Below are positions 17,649 through 26,430 of a stretch of 64,000 nucleotides of DNA, piece after piece. Both the position numbers and the translations under genes were made by a program. The notes below the pieces were generated by a model. The model saw only the letters and a program-made list of their open reading frames with translations, made no database searches and was not told the origin of the DNA. Every line of letters starts with the position of its first letter. Within the stretch, counting starts at the first letter, position 1. Origin of the DNA: CALBPI01 sp942491885 (lineage in GTDB: Bacteria; Pseudomonadota; Gammaproteobacteria; Steroidobacterales; Woeseiaceae); the NCBI GenBank assembly GCA_942491885.1, contig CALOCQ010000002.1, positions 62,001 through 126,000 of the forward strand, written 5' to 3'.

Positions 17649-18467
17649 GTGAGTGCCTCCGAGCAACAGCACCCGGCCCGCGGGAGACTTGCCGGAAAGG
17701 TCGCGATTGTCACCGGTGCGGGCTCAGGGCTGGGCAAGGCAACCGCACGGCGTTTTGCCGCCGAACAAGCGCTGCTGGTTTGCGCAGACATCGACTTTGC
17801 AGCGGCTCAAGCGACAGCGAGTGCTATCGGTGACGAACACGGCACGGCAATCGCGCTCGCCTACGACGCCGCCAGTGAGTCAGATAACAACGAACTTGCT
17901 GAGCGCACGCTGGCCCGTTTCGGGCGCATCGACGTTCTGTTCGCCAATGCCGGCGTGCCGCATTCCGGTTCGGTGACCAGCACCAGCAAGAATGATTGGG
18001 ACCGCGTGCTCGGCGTCAACCTTACCGGCGTCTGGATGGCTAACCGTGCCGTCATACCTGCAATGCTCGAACAAGGCGGTGGCTCCATCATCAACCAGGC
18101 ATCGATCACCGCGTTGGTCGGATTCAGCGCCGTTGCCGCATACTCTGCGGCGAAAGGCGGCGTCGTGGCGCTCACCCGGCAAGCAGCAATCGACTACGGC
18201 GCGAAAAACATCCGCGTCAATGCGTTATGCCCGGGGACCATCAATACGCCGCTTGTTGAGGCCACCTACACACAACGCGGCGGCGTTAACCTCGGCGACC
18301 CGATGCCATTGGAAGAAGCGCTGGCCGCAAGCGCGGCACGCTATCCGATGCAAAGACTCGGCAGCGTTGACGATGTCGCCCACATGGCGACCTTTCTTGC
18401 TTCTGACGAGTCCGGCTGGATCACGGGCGCGACATTCCCGATCGATGGCGGCTACACCAGCAGTTGA
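17649..18467 (+). CDS. Short-chain dehydrogenase/reductase (classical SDR)
   Basis: A classical SDR of about 272 residues. The NAD(P)-binding loop is VTGAGSGLGKATARRF near the N terminus; NAG appears in FANAGVPHSG; the catalytic set is Ser in NQASITAL and Tyr/Lys in AAYSAAKGGVVALTRQ; PG is in ALCPGTINTPL. The C-terminal WITGATFPIDGGYTS is typical of 3-oxoacyl-ACP-reductase-like SDRs that oxidise hydroxyl groups on steroids, terpenes or acyl-CoAs. GTG 17649 is the preferred start; another GTG at 17589 would add 20 residues without homology. Its place between the receptor and the LysR gene suggests it oxidises a pathway alcohol, possibly the P450 product (inference). Confidence 0.87.
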   Translation: MSASEQQHPARGRLAGKVAIVTGAGSGLGKATARRFAAEQALLVCADIDFAAAQATASAIGDEHGTAIALAYDAASESDNNELAERTLARFGRIDVLFANAGVPHSGSVTSTSKNDWDRVLGVNLTGVWMANRAVIPAMLEQGGGSIINQASITALVGFSAVAAYSAAKGGVVALTRQAAIDYGAKNIRVNALCPGTINTPLVEATYTQRGGVNLGDPMPLEEALAASAARYPMQRLGSVDDVAHMATFLASDESGWITGATFPIDGGYTSS

Positions 18468-18619
18468 GGCTCAGCACCGCGCCCGTGCGCGAACACCCCG
18501 ACGTTTGTTTGCTGGCGGTTTCGGCGGCGGCCTCCTAGAATGGATGGCGTGCTGATTGATGCTATTCATACCACCGCCCGCCAACGACGCCGTGTTGCGT
18601 CACTACAGGTTGCCGCCTG

Positions 18620-19552
18620 ATGTTCTCTGCGAAAGAACTGCGCTACGTCGCGCTGCTCCACGAGCACAAGAACTTCCATAAAGCGGCGCGCCACGCGCAT
18701 GTCAGCCAGCCCGCATTGAGCGCCGCTATCGCCCGCATCGAAGAGCGGCTCGGCGTTGAGTTATTCTATCGCGACCGACAATCGGTAACGACGACCGTGT
18801 TCGGTGAATTGATTGCCCATCGCGCAGCGCTGGTGCTCAACGAGTTCGCCAACCTCTCGGAACATATCGAGCAGCTGCGTGATACGCGCAAGGGTGAGGT
18901 CCGTTTCGGCATCGAGCCGGCTGCGAGCGACCTGTTTCTGATCGATGCGTTGACCGACTTCAGCCAGCGCCACCCGACAATGTTTCCGGGTTTCGAACTC
19001 GACTACTGGGAGGCACTGCGCCCCCGCCTGCTGGATGGCGATATCGCTTTCTTTGTCGGTATCAAGAACCCGGCGTTCGAGGACCCGGACACGTCCAGCC
19101 GCGCATTCTATGATCAGGACATTACGTTCTTCAGCCGGCCTGAGCATCCTTTGCAACAGCTCGACGAGGTCACCTATCACGAACTGATCAAGTGGCCCGT
19201 CATTACCTATCGCACGGTTCTGGTTAAGCGCCAGATTCGCACGATGCTCGACAACGCGACGGAGACCGCACTGTTCGAGCACAATTTCCCGGTCGCCAGT
19301 GTGAGCAACCTTGCGTCGCTCAATCAACTGGTCACCAACACCGACTACATCATCATGGGACTCAAGTCGTTGTATGCCGACGATTTCGAAGCCGGCCGTA
19401 TCCAACGCCTGAGTGTGTCCGGGATAACACTACGGCTGCGACTCGAAATCGTCTGGCGCGCGAACCGAATCCTTTCGCCGGCCGACAAAGAAATGATCGC
19501 GAGTTTCGAGACTGTGCGCGACAGGCATGTCGCGGCGATCACACAGAGTTAA
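18620..19552 (+). CDS. LysR-family transcriptional regulator
   Basis: A 310-residue LTTR. The winged helix-turn-helix is at the N terminus (ELRYVALLHEHKNFHKAARHAHVSQ, then PALSAAIARIEERLGVELFYRD), followed by a linker helix and a substrate-binding-like effector domain from about residue 90 (GEVRFGIEPAASDLFLID). Such proteins usually activate nearby genes when a pathway intermediate binds. It is the only regulator in the catabolic cluster and probably controls it. A 152-base gap upstream leaves room for its own promoter. It is not divergent from a target gene, which is less usual for this family. Confidence 0.92.
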   Translation: MFSAKELRYVALLHEHKNFHKAARHAHVSQPALSAAIARIEERLGVELFYRDRQSVTTTVFGELIAHRAALVLNEFANLSEHIEQLRDTRKGEVRFGIEPAASDLFLIDALTDFSQRHPTMFPGFELDYWEALRPRLLDGDIAFFVGIKNPAFEDPDTSSRAFYDQDITFFSRPEHPLQQLDEVTYHELIKWPVITYRTVLVKRQIRTMLDNATETALFEHNFPVASVSNLASLNQLVTNTDYIIMGLKSLYADDFEAGRIQRLSVSGITLRLRLEIVWRANRILSPADKEMIASFETVRDRHVAAITQS

Positions 19553-19567
19553 ATCGGGAACATCATC

Positions 19568-20125
19568 ATGGGCAATGCAACTCAAACCGATAAACGTATT
19601 CGCCAGCTGATCGATCGCGATGAAATACGCCAGCTTGTTGCTCGCTATTCATTCGCCATCGACGACCATGACTTCGACGCGCTCGGCCAATGTTTCGCAC
19701 AACGCTCGCGCTATCGTTCGGTTGACGGGGTCATTGACGTGAACGGCAGGGAAGAGATCGTCGCCTACTTTCGCAAGCGTATGCAGTCACTCGGACCAAC
19801 CAACCACGTCACGCACGACCACGTTATCGATATCGATGCCGACAACGGCGATCTCGCGACAGGGAGACTAAGCTCGCATGCGGAAGTCGTTGTCGAGCGA
19901 CGGCCAATGCTGACGTGTCTGCGCTATGAAGATCGCTACTTGCGCGAGCGCGACCGCTGGCGGTTCACGGACCGGCTGATATCGTTTTTCTATTATTGCC
20001 CGACGACCGACTACCCCACGGTTCTGGCCACGCTGAACCGCAAGCACCTCGGCGGGCGAGCCGCCGCCGCCGATTATCCGGAACGGCTGCCGGGGTGGAC
20101 CGGCGTACGCCCGGAGGACGCATAG
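19568..20125 (+). CDS. NTF2-fold (SnoaL-like) protein
   Basis: The 185-residue protein has an N-terminal helix pair and an NTF2-like cone: DRDEIRQLVARYSFAIDDHDF, FDALGQCFAQRSRYR, NHVTHDHVIDID and RYEDRYLRERDRWRFTDRLI. SnoaL-4-type members include scytalone dehydratase, ketosteroid isomerase relatives and ring-dioxygenase small subunits. Asp/His pairs consistent with an acid-base pocket are visible, but the reaction cannot be named. It begins 15 bases after the LysR stop, so the two are probably co-transcribed. Likely an isomerase or dehydratase step of the local pathway (inference). Confidence 0.75.
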   Translation: MGNATQTDKRIRQLIDRDEIRQLVARYSFAIDDHDFDALGQCFAQRSRYRSVDGVIDVNGREEIVAYFRKRMQSLGPTNHVTHDHVIDIDADNGDLATGRLSSHAEVVVERRPMLTCLRYEDRYLRERDRWRFTDRLISFFYYCPTTDYPTVLATLNRKHLGGRAAAADYPERLPGWTGVRPEDA

Positions 20126-20155
20126 CCGGATCGCACGCCGTTTTTCCGCGTGCCG

Positions 20156-22015
20156 TTAGTCAATACGACAGAAACATTCCGCGTATACACCCAGAGGATC
20201 GTTGAAACCGGAAATCGCGTCCAGCTCAGCCTCAATACCGTCGGCCAGCATGTCGAGGCGACCGCGTTTGGGTATCAGCAAGGCTGGATTCAAACCGAGT
20301 TTCGCTGAGCCGCCGAGCAGCTCAAGCAGGAATTTCTCCTCAGCAGACAGCTCCGGCTCAACATATCGGACGCTGTAGTCGCCGTCAGCCAGCGTTGCAC
20401 GCTCCGCGGCGATCTCAATCGCGTCGGCTAACGTGCCGAGCGTATCGATCAAGCCGTGTTCGAGCGCGGTCGAGCCGATCCAGACTTTGCCCTGCGCGAC
20501 CGCATCAACTTCATCAAAACTCATGCCGCGATAGCCGGCGACACCGCCAACAAAGTCACGGTAACCATTCTCGATGTTGAGCTGAAGAATACGTTTGACC
20601 TGATCGCTGAGCGCACGATCGACGCGCATCGCACCGGCGAGATTAGTGGTGCCAAAACCATCCGTGTAGACACCCAAACGCGCCAGCGATTTCTCGAACG
20701 TCGGCACCATGCCAAGGATACCGATCGAGCCGGTGATCGTGTCCGGATTGGCAATGATCTGGTCAGCCGCCATCGAAATCCAATAGCCACCCGATGCAGC
20801 AACCCCACCCATCGAGGCGATAACCGGTTTTCCGGCAGCTTTCAGATTCAGTATTTCCTGAAGAATCACGTCCGACGCAAATGCACTGCCACCGCCGCTG
20901 TCGACGCGCAGCACGACCGCCTTAACGTTTTCATCGGTGCGTGCCTTGCGCAGCAGCCGCGCCGTCGAATCACCGCCGATCTCTCCTGGCGGCGCATTAC
21001 CGTCGACGATAGAACCTGATGCCACGACCACCGCAACAACATTGTCTTTTTCAATTTCGGGCTTCAGCAACCGCTTGGTTGCCACATATTCCCTATATGA
21101 AATCTGATTGAACGTCGACTCGTCATCCTCGTCGGCACCAACCAGCTCGATCATCTTGCCGCGAACATCGCTGACGGTAACAAGCCCGTCGACGAGCCCG
21201 ATTCTTAACGCCGTTGCGCCAAGGTCGCCATCATCGCGCGCCAATTCAGTATCAAGATTATCCGCATACGATTGCAGCGTACCGGCTTCAAGTTCACGCG
21301 CCGCCTCTACCGCGCCCGTATAACTCGACCAAAGACCGTTTAACCAAAGTGCGGAACCTTCGCGATCCTCCGGCGACATGTCGTTACGCGTATACGGCTC
21401 AACGAAGCTTTTGTGGGTACCAACCTTGAACACATTCCAGCTAATCGACAGCTTCTCGATCGCGTCTTTGTAGTAGTTACGGTAGCGGCCATAGCCTTCG
21501 GTGATCACGCCGCCGTTCTTGTCGACATAAAGTTCATCCGCGTTAGCGGCGAGGAAATAGCCCTGCTGCGTGAAGTAGGCGCCATACGCGATCACCGGCT
21601 TGCCGCTTTCCTTAAACTCGACCAACGCCTCGGCGACCGCCTTCAGCTTGGTCATGTCGGCCGAAACCAGCCCGTCCGTGCTCAGATAGACTGCCTTGAT
21701 ACGATCGTCATTTGCCGCGTAATCGAGCGCATCTACAATATCGCGGACCAACGCCTGACCCGCTGTGTTACCGGTCAGCTCGTTCAATGCGCGATCCAGC
21801 GGCGTACCCGAGAGCTGCTCGGTCAACGATCCGCTCGGCGCAATGACCAAAGCCGCTTTCTTTGGCAGCGTCGGTGAATCCGGGGACATGATCGACAACA
21901 CGAGCACGAAAATGGTGGCGAGCAGGATAAAGTGCAGCACCTTGCGCAGACCATTGAAGCCGCGCCAGATTGCGCGGAAAAACCGGACGAAAAGATTGGG
22001 CTTTGCGTGTTCCAT
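20156..22015 (-). CDS. sppA: SppA, signal peptide peptidase IV (67K type)
   Basis: SppA degrades cleaved signal peptides in the inner membrane using a Ser/Lys dyad. The 619-residue protein has one N-terminal membrane segment (VLHFILLATIFVLVLSIM). Two tandem ClpP-like domains follow: the first holds the dyad lysine region (FKVGTHKSFVEPYTRNDMSPEDRE), the second the nucleophilic Ser in GGVAASGGYWISMAADQIIA. That arrangement matches the E. coli long form rather than the short Bacillus SppA. It is convergent with the NTF2-fold gene and monocistronic. Confidence 0.95.
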   Translation of the reverse strand: MEHAKPNLFVRFFRAIWRGFNGLRKVLHFILLATIFVLVLSIMSPDSPTLPKKAALVIAPSGSLTEQLSGTPLDRALNELTGNTAGQALVRDIVDALDYAANDDRIKAVYLSTDGLVSADMTKLKAVAEALVEFKESGKPVIAYGAYFTQQGYFLAANADELYVDKNGGVITEGYGRYRNYYKDAIEKLSISWNVFKVGTHKSFVEPYTRNDMSPEDREGSALWLNGLWSSYTGAVEAARELEAGTLQSYADNLDTELARDDGDLGATALRIGLVDGLVTVSDVRGKMIELVGADEDDESTFNQISYREYVATKRLLKPEIEKDNVVAVVVASGSIVDGNAPPGEIGGDSTARLLRKARTDENVKAVVLRVDSGGGSAFASDVILQEILNLKAAGKPVIASMGGVAASGGYWISMAADQIIANPDTITGSIGILGMVPTFEKSLARLGVYTDGFGTTNLAGAMRVDRALSDQVKRILQLNIENGYRDFVGGVAGYRGMSFDEVDAVAQGKVWIGSTALEHGLIDTLGTLADAIEIAAERATLADGDYSVRYVEPELSAEEKFLLELLGGSAKLGLNPALLIPKRGRLDMLADGIEAELDAISGFNDPLGVYAECFCRID

Positions 22016-22115
22016 TGTGAAGGCTCTCTTTAACGCGAATTCAATCCGCGAGCTTACCGTAAATTTAAGGTTTTTTTAGGCGATTAACCGATAATCGCCC
22101 CGGATGGCGGAAGAT

Positions 22116-23369
22116 TCAGACAAACACCAGCGACAATGCCGGCCAGAACGTAATAATAACGACGGATAGCAGCAGAATGATCAGGAATGGGAATGTCGCG
22201 GAGTAGACTTCGGTGATCGGGCGATTGAAGCGGTAACTCGCGATAAACAGGTTCAGTCCGACCGGCGGTGTCAGGTAGCCCAGCTGCATCGCGGCAAGAA
22301 ATACTATGCCCAGATGCACGGGTTCCACGCCATACTGCAGCGCGACCGGCAATATCAGAGGCACAACGAGCACCAGCGCGGAGAAAATATCGAGAATCGC
22401 GCCAAGCACGAGCAGGAACAACAACAGCAGCACGAGGAAACTCGCCTGACCCGTGACGAAATTGCTGATCCACTCCAACAGACGTTGCGGTACACCGGAG
22501 TCGATCATGATATTTGTCGACGCCAGCGAGACGCCGAGAATGATCAGGATGCCGCCGACCAGCAGCATCGATTCACGCATGACGTCCGGCAGTTTCTTCA
22601 ACGGAATCTCACGCAGAATAAACACCTCGACGATCAGCGCGTAGAGCGCCGTCACCGCCGCCGCCTCCGAGACCGCGAAGTATCCGGAATAAATTCCGCC
22701 GAGCACAACGATCGGCAACGGTAATTCCCAAATACTTTCGCGTAATGCGGCAGCGACCTTGCGCCAGGAAAACTCCGACAACGGTTTGCTGGTGCCGCGA
22801 TTGACCCACAAGCTATATCCGGCAAGCATCACCAGCATCAGCATGCCCGGAAGAATGCCAGCCTTGAACAAGTCGTCGATCGGCACCTGAGCGACAATGC
22901 CGTACAGAATCAGCGGCAACGATGGCGCGAACAACAGACCGAGGCTGCCGGCCGATGTGACCAGGCCAAGATTGAATCGTTCGTTGTAGCCGGCCTGGGC
23001 CAAGGCGGGGAACAGGATCGCGCCGAGCGCGATGATAGTCACGCCGGATGCACCCGTGAAGGCGGTAAAAAACGCACACGCCGCCAACGAGACAATCGCC
23101 AGCCCGCCGGGCATCCAGCCAAGCAGCGCATCGCTAAGGCGCACAAGCCGCCCCGGGGCGTTGCTCTCACTCAACAGGTAGCCGGCAAAGGTGAACAGCG
23201 GAATCGCCAGCAACACCGGCATCTCGGCCAGCGAGAAAAACTCGATCGCCATCGCCGACAGGTCAATGTCTTCGCGATGAAATGCCCACAGCGCGCTGGC
23301 GGCAATGATGGCGAATAGAGGCGCACCGAACAGTGCAAGCAGGCCCAGGATGATTGCCGAGATGATCAC
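22116..23369 (-). CDS. TRAP transporter large permease (DctM type)
   Basis: The 417-residue protein has about 12 membrane segments and is the ion-coupled large subunit of a TRAP (tripartite ATP-independent periplasmic) transporter. Typical features are PVLLAIPLFTFAGYLLSES, CAFFTAFTGASGVTIIALGAILFP, LILGVSLASTNIMIDSGVPQ and GYLTPPVGLNLFIASYRFNRP near the C terminus. It starts within the end of the small-permease gene (4-base overlap) and ends the P-Q-M series. Confidence 0.94.
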   Translation of the reverse strand: MIISAIILGLLALFGAPLFAIIAASALWAFHREDIDLSAMAIEFFSLAEMPVLLAIPLFTFAGYLLSESNAPGRLVRLSDALLGWMPGGLAIVSLAACAFFTAFTGASGVTIIALGAILFPALAQAGYNERFNLGLVTSAGSLGLLFAPSLPLILYGIVAQVPIDDLFKAGILPGMLMLVMLAGYSLWVNRGTSKPLSEFSWRKVAAALRESIWELPLPIVVLGGIYSGYFAVSEAAAVTALYALIVEVFILREIPLKKLPDVMRESMLLVGGILIILGVSLASTNIMIDSGVPQRLLEWISNFVTGQASFLVLLLLFLLVLGAILDIFSALVLVVPLILPVALQYGVEPVHLGIVFLAAMQLGYLTPPVGLNLFIASYRFNRPITEVYSATFPFLIILLLSVVIITFWPALSLVFV

Positions 23370-23878
23370 GCCGGCACGTCCGGGCGCTTGCTGCGTTCAC
23401 CGCCAATCAAGGTGGCGATATCGACGACAAGCAAGGTCAGATAACGCCAGCTCATCAGCGCGAAGGCAACCGGCATGACGATCTGGAACCACCAGGCAGG
23501 CAGGTTGCCGAGCAACTGGTCTTCGAACTCACGCGATTGCGACACAAACCGCCAGGCGTGCCACGCGAGCAAGCCACAGATCGCGCTGGTAAACAGGTTG
23601 GTGATGATGCGGGCCAGCGCGCGCCCACGCAATGGTAAAAAGCGCGACAGCACATCGATAGAAATATGTTTGTCGGCGCGTGCCGCAGCGACCGCCCCCG
23701 CCATCGCCAGCCACAACACCATCAGTCGCAACGTTTCATCGGCCCAGATAAAGCCTGCATCGAAACCGTTGCGCATGACGATCTGTAGCGTAGCCAACAG
23801 AATCATCGCGCCGAGCAAAAGCACCAGCGTGGCGTCCTCGGCCAACTTGCCGAGGCGCAAAAAGTGTCGCAGCGACAA
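23366..23878 (-). CDS. TRAP transporter small permease (DctQ type)
   Basis: A 170-residue inner-membrane protein with four predicted helices. The family signature covers WADETLRLMVLWLAMAGAVAAAR and DKHISIDVLSRFLP. DctQ subunits associate with the large DctM permease and are needed for transport. The stop overlaps the DctM start by 4 bases and the gene starts 11 bases after the binding-protein stop, giving a tight P-Q-M operon. Confidence 0.9.
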   Translation of the reverse strand: MSLRHFLRLGKLAEDATLVLLLGAMILLATLQIVMRNGFDAGFIWADETLRLMVLWLAMAGAVAAARADKHISIDVLSRFLPLRGRALARIITNLFTSAICGLLAWHAWRFVSQSREFEDQLLGNLPAWWFQIVMPVAFALMSWRYLTLLVVDIATLIGGERSKRPDVPA

Positions 23879-23889
23879 AATGTCAGCCG

Positions 23890-24936
23890 CTAGTCGCTGG
23901 ACACGCTGTCGGGCGTGGCCAACGATGCGGCATTTGCGCTACGAAACTCACCCAGTAATTCCAGCACGCTGTCGTAAAGCGCTTTCGAAAATACGCCTTC
24001 CTCGGCAAGGTCACGATTAGCAACAGTGACAGCGCTGCGCCAGCGTTGTATCTCACCGGCATCAAGCTCGACCAGTTCGATGCCGACATCGGCCAATGCG
24101 GCGAGTGCCTTCTTGTTGTCGGTACGATTGACCTGTTCGAAGTTGCTGTAGATACCGCCCATCACCTCATTGACGATGGACTGGTCTTCAGCGGAAATAC
24201 GCGCGAAGCGTTTCTTGTCGATAGCCATGAACGCCATCGTATAGACCAGCGGCATCGGCGTGCCGAACTTGACCTTGGTGTGCCACTGCAGCACGACAGC
24301 ACCGACCGGCGGGGTCGCAACAATGTCGAGCAGTCCGGTCTGCAAGCCGGTGAGGACATCGGTAACCGGTAATGTCACCGGCGCGAGGTCGAGCGCCTGC
24401 ATGCCTGCGTAGCTGATCGTGTCGCCCTCCGGAACCCAGACCTTCTGGTTTTGAAGATCCTTAAGGCTGCGCACCGGCGAATTACCAAGCACCATCGCGA
24501 AACCACCGCCGGCAAAACCGAAGCTGACGTAACCGGCGTCTTCAAGGCCCTGCTTCAATTGCGCGTCAATTCGCTCGCGCACAAAGTCGACTTCTTCCTG
24601 TGAGTTAAACAACAACGGCAGGCCGTAGACCGACAAGTCAGGATAGATATCCATCATGCTGCCGGCCGTGAATGCACCGCCATGCAGCTGACCGATACGA
24701 ATTTTGCGCAGCACCTTATTGTCGTTGCCCATCACGCCGCCGCCGTAAAGCTTGAGCACGACCCGGCCATCGGTACGCTGTTTGATTTGTGCCGCACCTT
24801 CGCGCATGTCCCGCATCCATTGCGAGTTTTCAGGCGCGATTGTCGCGAGCTTAAAGGTCTCAGCGACCGCGGGTTTCGCCAGCAGTAACGCGGCCACCAG
24901 CACGATCGTCGTGAGTAGTTTGTGTGTCATTCTCAT
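23890..24936 (-). CDS. TRAP transporter periplasmic solute-binding protein (DctP/TatP type)
   Basis: A 348-residue periplasmic protein. A signal peptide ends at about residue 25 (LAKPAVAET). The binding protein follows: MRDMREGAAQIKQRTDGRVVLKLYGGGVMGNDNKVL, LPLLFNSQEEVDFVRE, SYAGMQALDLAPVTLPVTDVLTGLQTGLLDIVATPPVGAVVLQWHTKVKF. This is the DctP subgroup usually encoded with a TatT lipoprotein. The start at 24936 follows GGAGG at 9 bases; a second Met two codons later is less well placed. The ligand is unknown. For TatP/TatT systems hydrophobic ligands have been proposed from Treponema structures. Confidence 0.93.
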   Translation of the reverse strand: MRMTHKLLTTIVLVAALLLAKPAVAETFKLATIAPENSQWMRDMREGAAQIKQRTDGRVVLKLYGGGVMGNDNKVLRKIRIGQLHGGAFTAGSMMDIYPDLSVYGLPLLFNSQEEVDFVRERIDAQLKQGLEDAGYVSFGFAGGGFAMVLGNSPVRSLKDLQNQKVWVPEGDTISYAGMQALDLAPVTLPVTDVLTGLQTGLLDIVATPPVGAVVLQWHTKVKFGTPMPLVYTMAFMAIDKKRFARISAEDQSIVNEVMGGIYSNFEQVNRTDNKKALAALADVGIELVELDAGEIQRWRSAVTVANRDLAEEGVFSKALYDSVLELLGEFRSANAASLATPDSVSSD

Positions 24937-25064
24937 GGTCCAACACCTCCGTGGCGCTTTATCGCCTTTGTGTCTAACGCTGCGCAGGCCATTTTACCCG
25001 CCGCTTTATGAATAAACTGTGAATTGGTCGCTACGAGGCTGTATCGGACAACATACGGCCATTG

Positions 25065-25082
25065 GCCGGGCGACCGCCCGGC
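25065..25082 (-). terminator. GC-rich hairpin directly after the tatT-like gene
   Basis: GCCGGG at 25065-25070 pairs with CCCGGC at 25077-25082 (extendable inward by one or two bases), immediately after the lipoprotein stop. No T-tract follows on the minus strand, so this is a weak terminator or an attenuating hairpin rather than a clear stop. It lies in the 146-base gap before the binding-protein gene and could make the lipoprotein more abundant than the permeases. Confidence 0.3.
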
Positions 25083-25928
25083 TCAGAAGTAATCGGGTCC
25101 GCTGGCGAGCAACAGTCGCGCGTCACGCTTGGCCAGCGTATTCGTCAAGGTCAGTCCATTCGCCGCCACGTCAGCGTTCATGACTTCATTAAGCAGCCGA
25201 TCATGCAACTCCTGCTCATACAGCAGACGCGCATACCCGCGCGCGAACTCGACTTTTATCGCCAGGTCACGGCCACCGGTCAGCGCGATCGCTTTCTCGA
25301 AATACTCGCGACCAATCTCCGGCTCACCGCCGAGCGCCGGCGGGCGCAGCGTGTTCAGAATACCGAGGTAGCTATACAGCGTGCCGCGCATATCGGCCTC
25401 TGTGTAGGGCAGCACGGCTTTGACCAGCGCCTCTACATGCGGCAGCCGCGCCAACGCGCTCCAGTCATCGCTGTGCGCTCTTATATAAGCCAGCGACGCA
25501 ACCGCATAGCTGCTCACGGTATCGGCGTGCTTTTGTTTCAGCCCGGCGAGCGATGCTTCGAAGCTTTCGAAATCATCGGTCGGCCAGCCACAGCCGGGTT
25601 TGTAATCGTTGCAGACCGCACGTTCGCCGTAGTCTCTTGCGCGGGCTGTCAACAGCCGCGCGCGGTCCGGCTCACCGGCAAATACGGCACCGTAGGCGGC
25701 GTACAAGTCAGCGGCCGCGGCCAGCAAAGCAGGATCATCAGGGTTGCCTTCGAGCAGGCTGTCCAACAGCAACAGGTAGGATGGTGCGCCGTCGCGAACA
25801 ATCTCGGGGTCCGGTTGATTCAGAACCGCCATACCGAGGTTATCGGCAAAATTGCTCGCCGCAGACGACACAAGCCCCGCGCAGCCGGCAAGAGAAAGCG
25901 CGACTACAACCAGGGCGCAACGCTGCAT
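25083..25928 (-). CDS. TatT-like TPR lipoprotein associated with a TRAP transporter
   Basis: A 281-residue lipoprotein. The lipobox ALSLAGCAG gives a modified Cys at about residue 16. An all-helical, TPR-like body follows (LLLLDSLLEGNPDDPALLAAAADLYAAYG, DRARLLTARARDYGERAV, YFEKAIALTG, FARGYARLLYEQELHDRLLNEVM). This matches the TRAP TatT component family (Treponema Tp0956 type), whose trimer binds the solute-binding protein. The start at 25928 puts the lipobox at the right distance; a start 48 bases upstream gives an over-long signal. It lies upstream of, and on the same strand as, the TRAP P-Q-M genes. Confidence 0.85.
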   Translation of the reverse strand: MQRCALVVVALSLAGCAGLVSSAASNFADNLGMAVLNQPDPEIVRDGAPSYLLLLDSLLEGNPDDPALLAAAADLYAAYGAVFAGEPDRARLLTARARDYGERAVCNDYKPGCGWPTDDFESFEASLAGLKQKHADTVSSYAVASLAYIRAHSDDWSALARLPHVEALVKAVLPYTEADMRGTLYSYLGILNTLRPPALGGEPEIGREYFEKAIALTGGRDLAIKVEFARGYARLLYEQELHDRLLNEVMNADVAANGLTLTNTLAKRDARLLLASGPDYF

Positions 25929-26038
25929 GATGCGCGGTTGGCGAGCGAAAAAGTGATGGCGTTGTTTCAGGTGCATGCCCTGATTGACCTCAACAATAGG
26001 CGTGGGTTCCGCGCATCGCTGCGCGGAACCGAAATTGC

Positions 26039-26383
26039 CTAGATCTTTTCGCGGATACGCGCCGCTTTACCGGTGCGTCCACGCAAGTAGTAGAGCTTCG
26101 CGCGGCGAACATCGCCACGGCGCTTCACGGTGATGTCGCCGATGCCGTTGCTGTAGGTCTGGAACACGCGTTCAACGCCTTCGCCATGCGAAATCTTGCG
26201 CACAGTAAACGACGAATTCAGGCCGCGGTTTTTCTTCGCGATAACGACGCCTTCATAAGACTGCAGACGCTCGCGGTCGCCCTCTTTTACCCGAACTTGA
26301 ACCACGACGGTGTCGCCGGGGCCGAACTCGGGAATGTCGCGCGTCATTTGCTCCGCGTCGATCGCATCAATGATTTTGCTCAT
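26039..26383 (-). CDS. rplS: 50S ribosomal protein L19
   Basis: L19 sits at the 30S-50S interface. The 114-residue length is normal and the body is fully typical: FGPGDTVVVQVRVKEGDRERLQSYEGVVIAKKNRG, then SFTVRKISHGEGVERVFQTY, VKRRGDVRRAKLYYLRGRTGKAARI. It is the last gene of the S16 operon (rpsP-rimM-trmD-rplS), 47 bases after trmD. No clear terminator was recognised downstream. Confidence 0.98.
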   Translation of the reverse strand: MSKIIDAIDAEQMTRDIPEFGPGDTVVVQVRVKEGDRERLQSYEGVVIAKKNRGLNSSFTVRKISHGEGVERVFQTYSNGIGDITVKRRGDVRRAKLYYLRGRTGKAARIREKI

Positions 26384-26430
26384 CTTGTTTCACCTGTTTG
26401 CACGCCCAGCGTGCGATTACCCATTTCAAT

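Noticed and set aside
25062..26042. Plus-strand open frame of 326 codons opposite the tatT-like gene
   Set aside because: The Arg/Gln/His-rich translation has no family resemblance; the minus-strand lipoprotein with lipobox explains the region.
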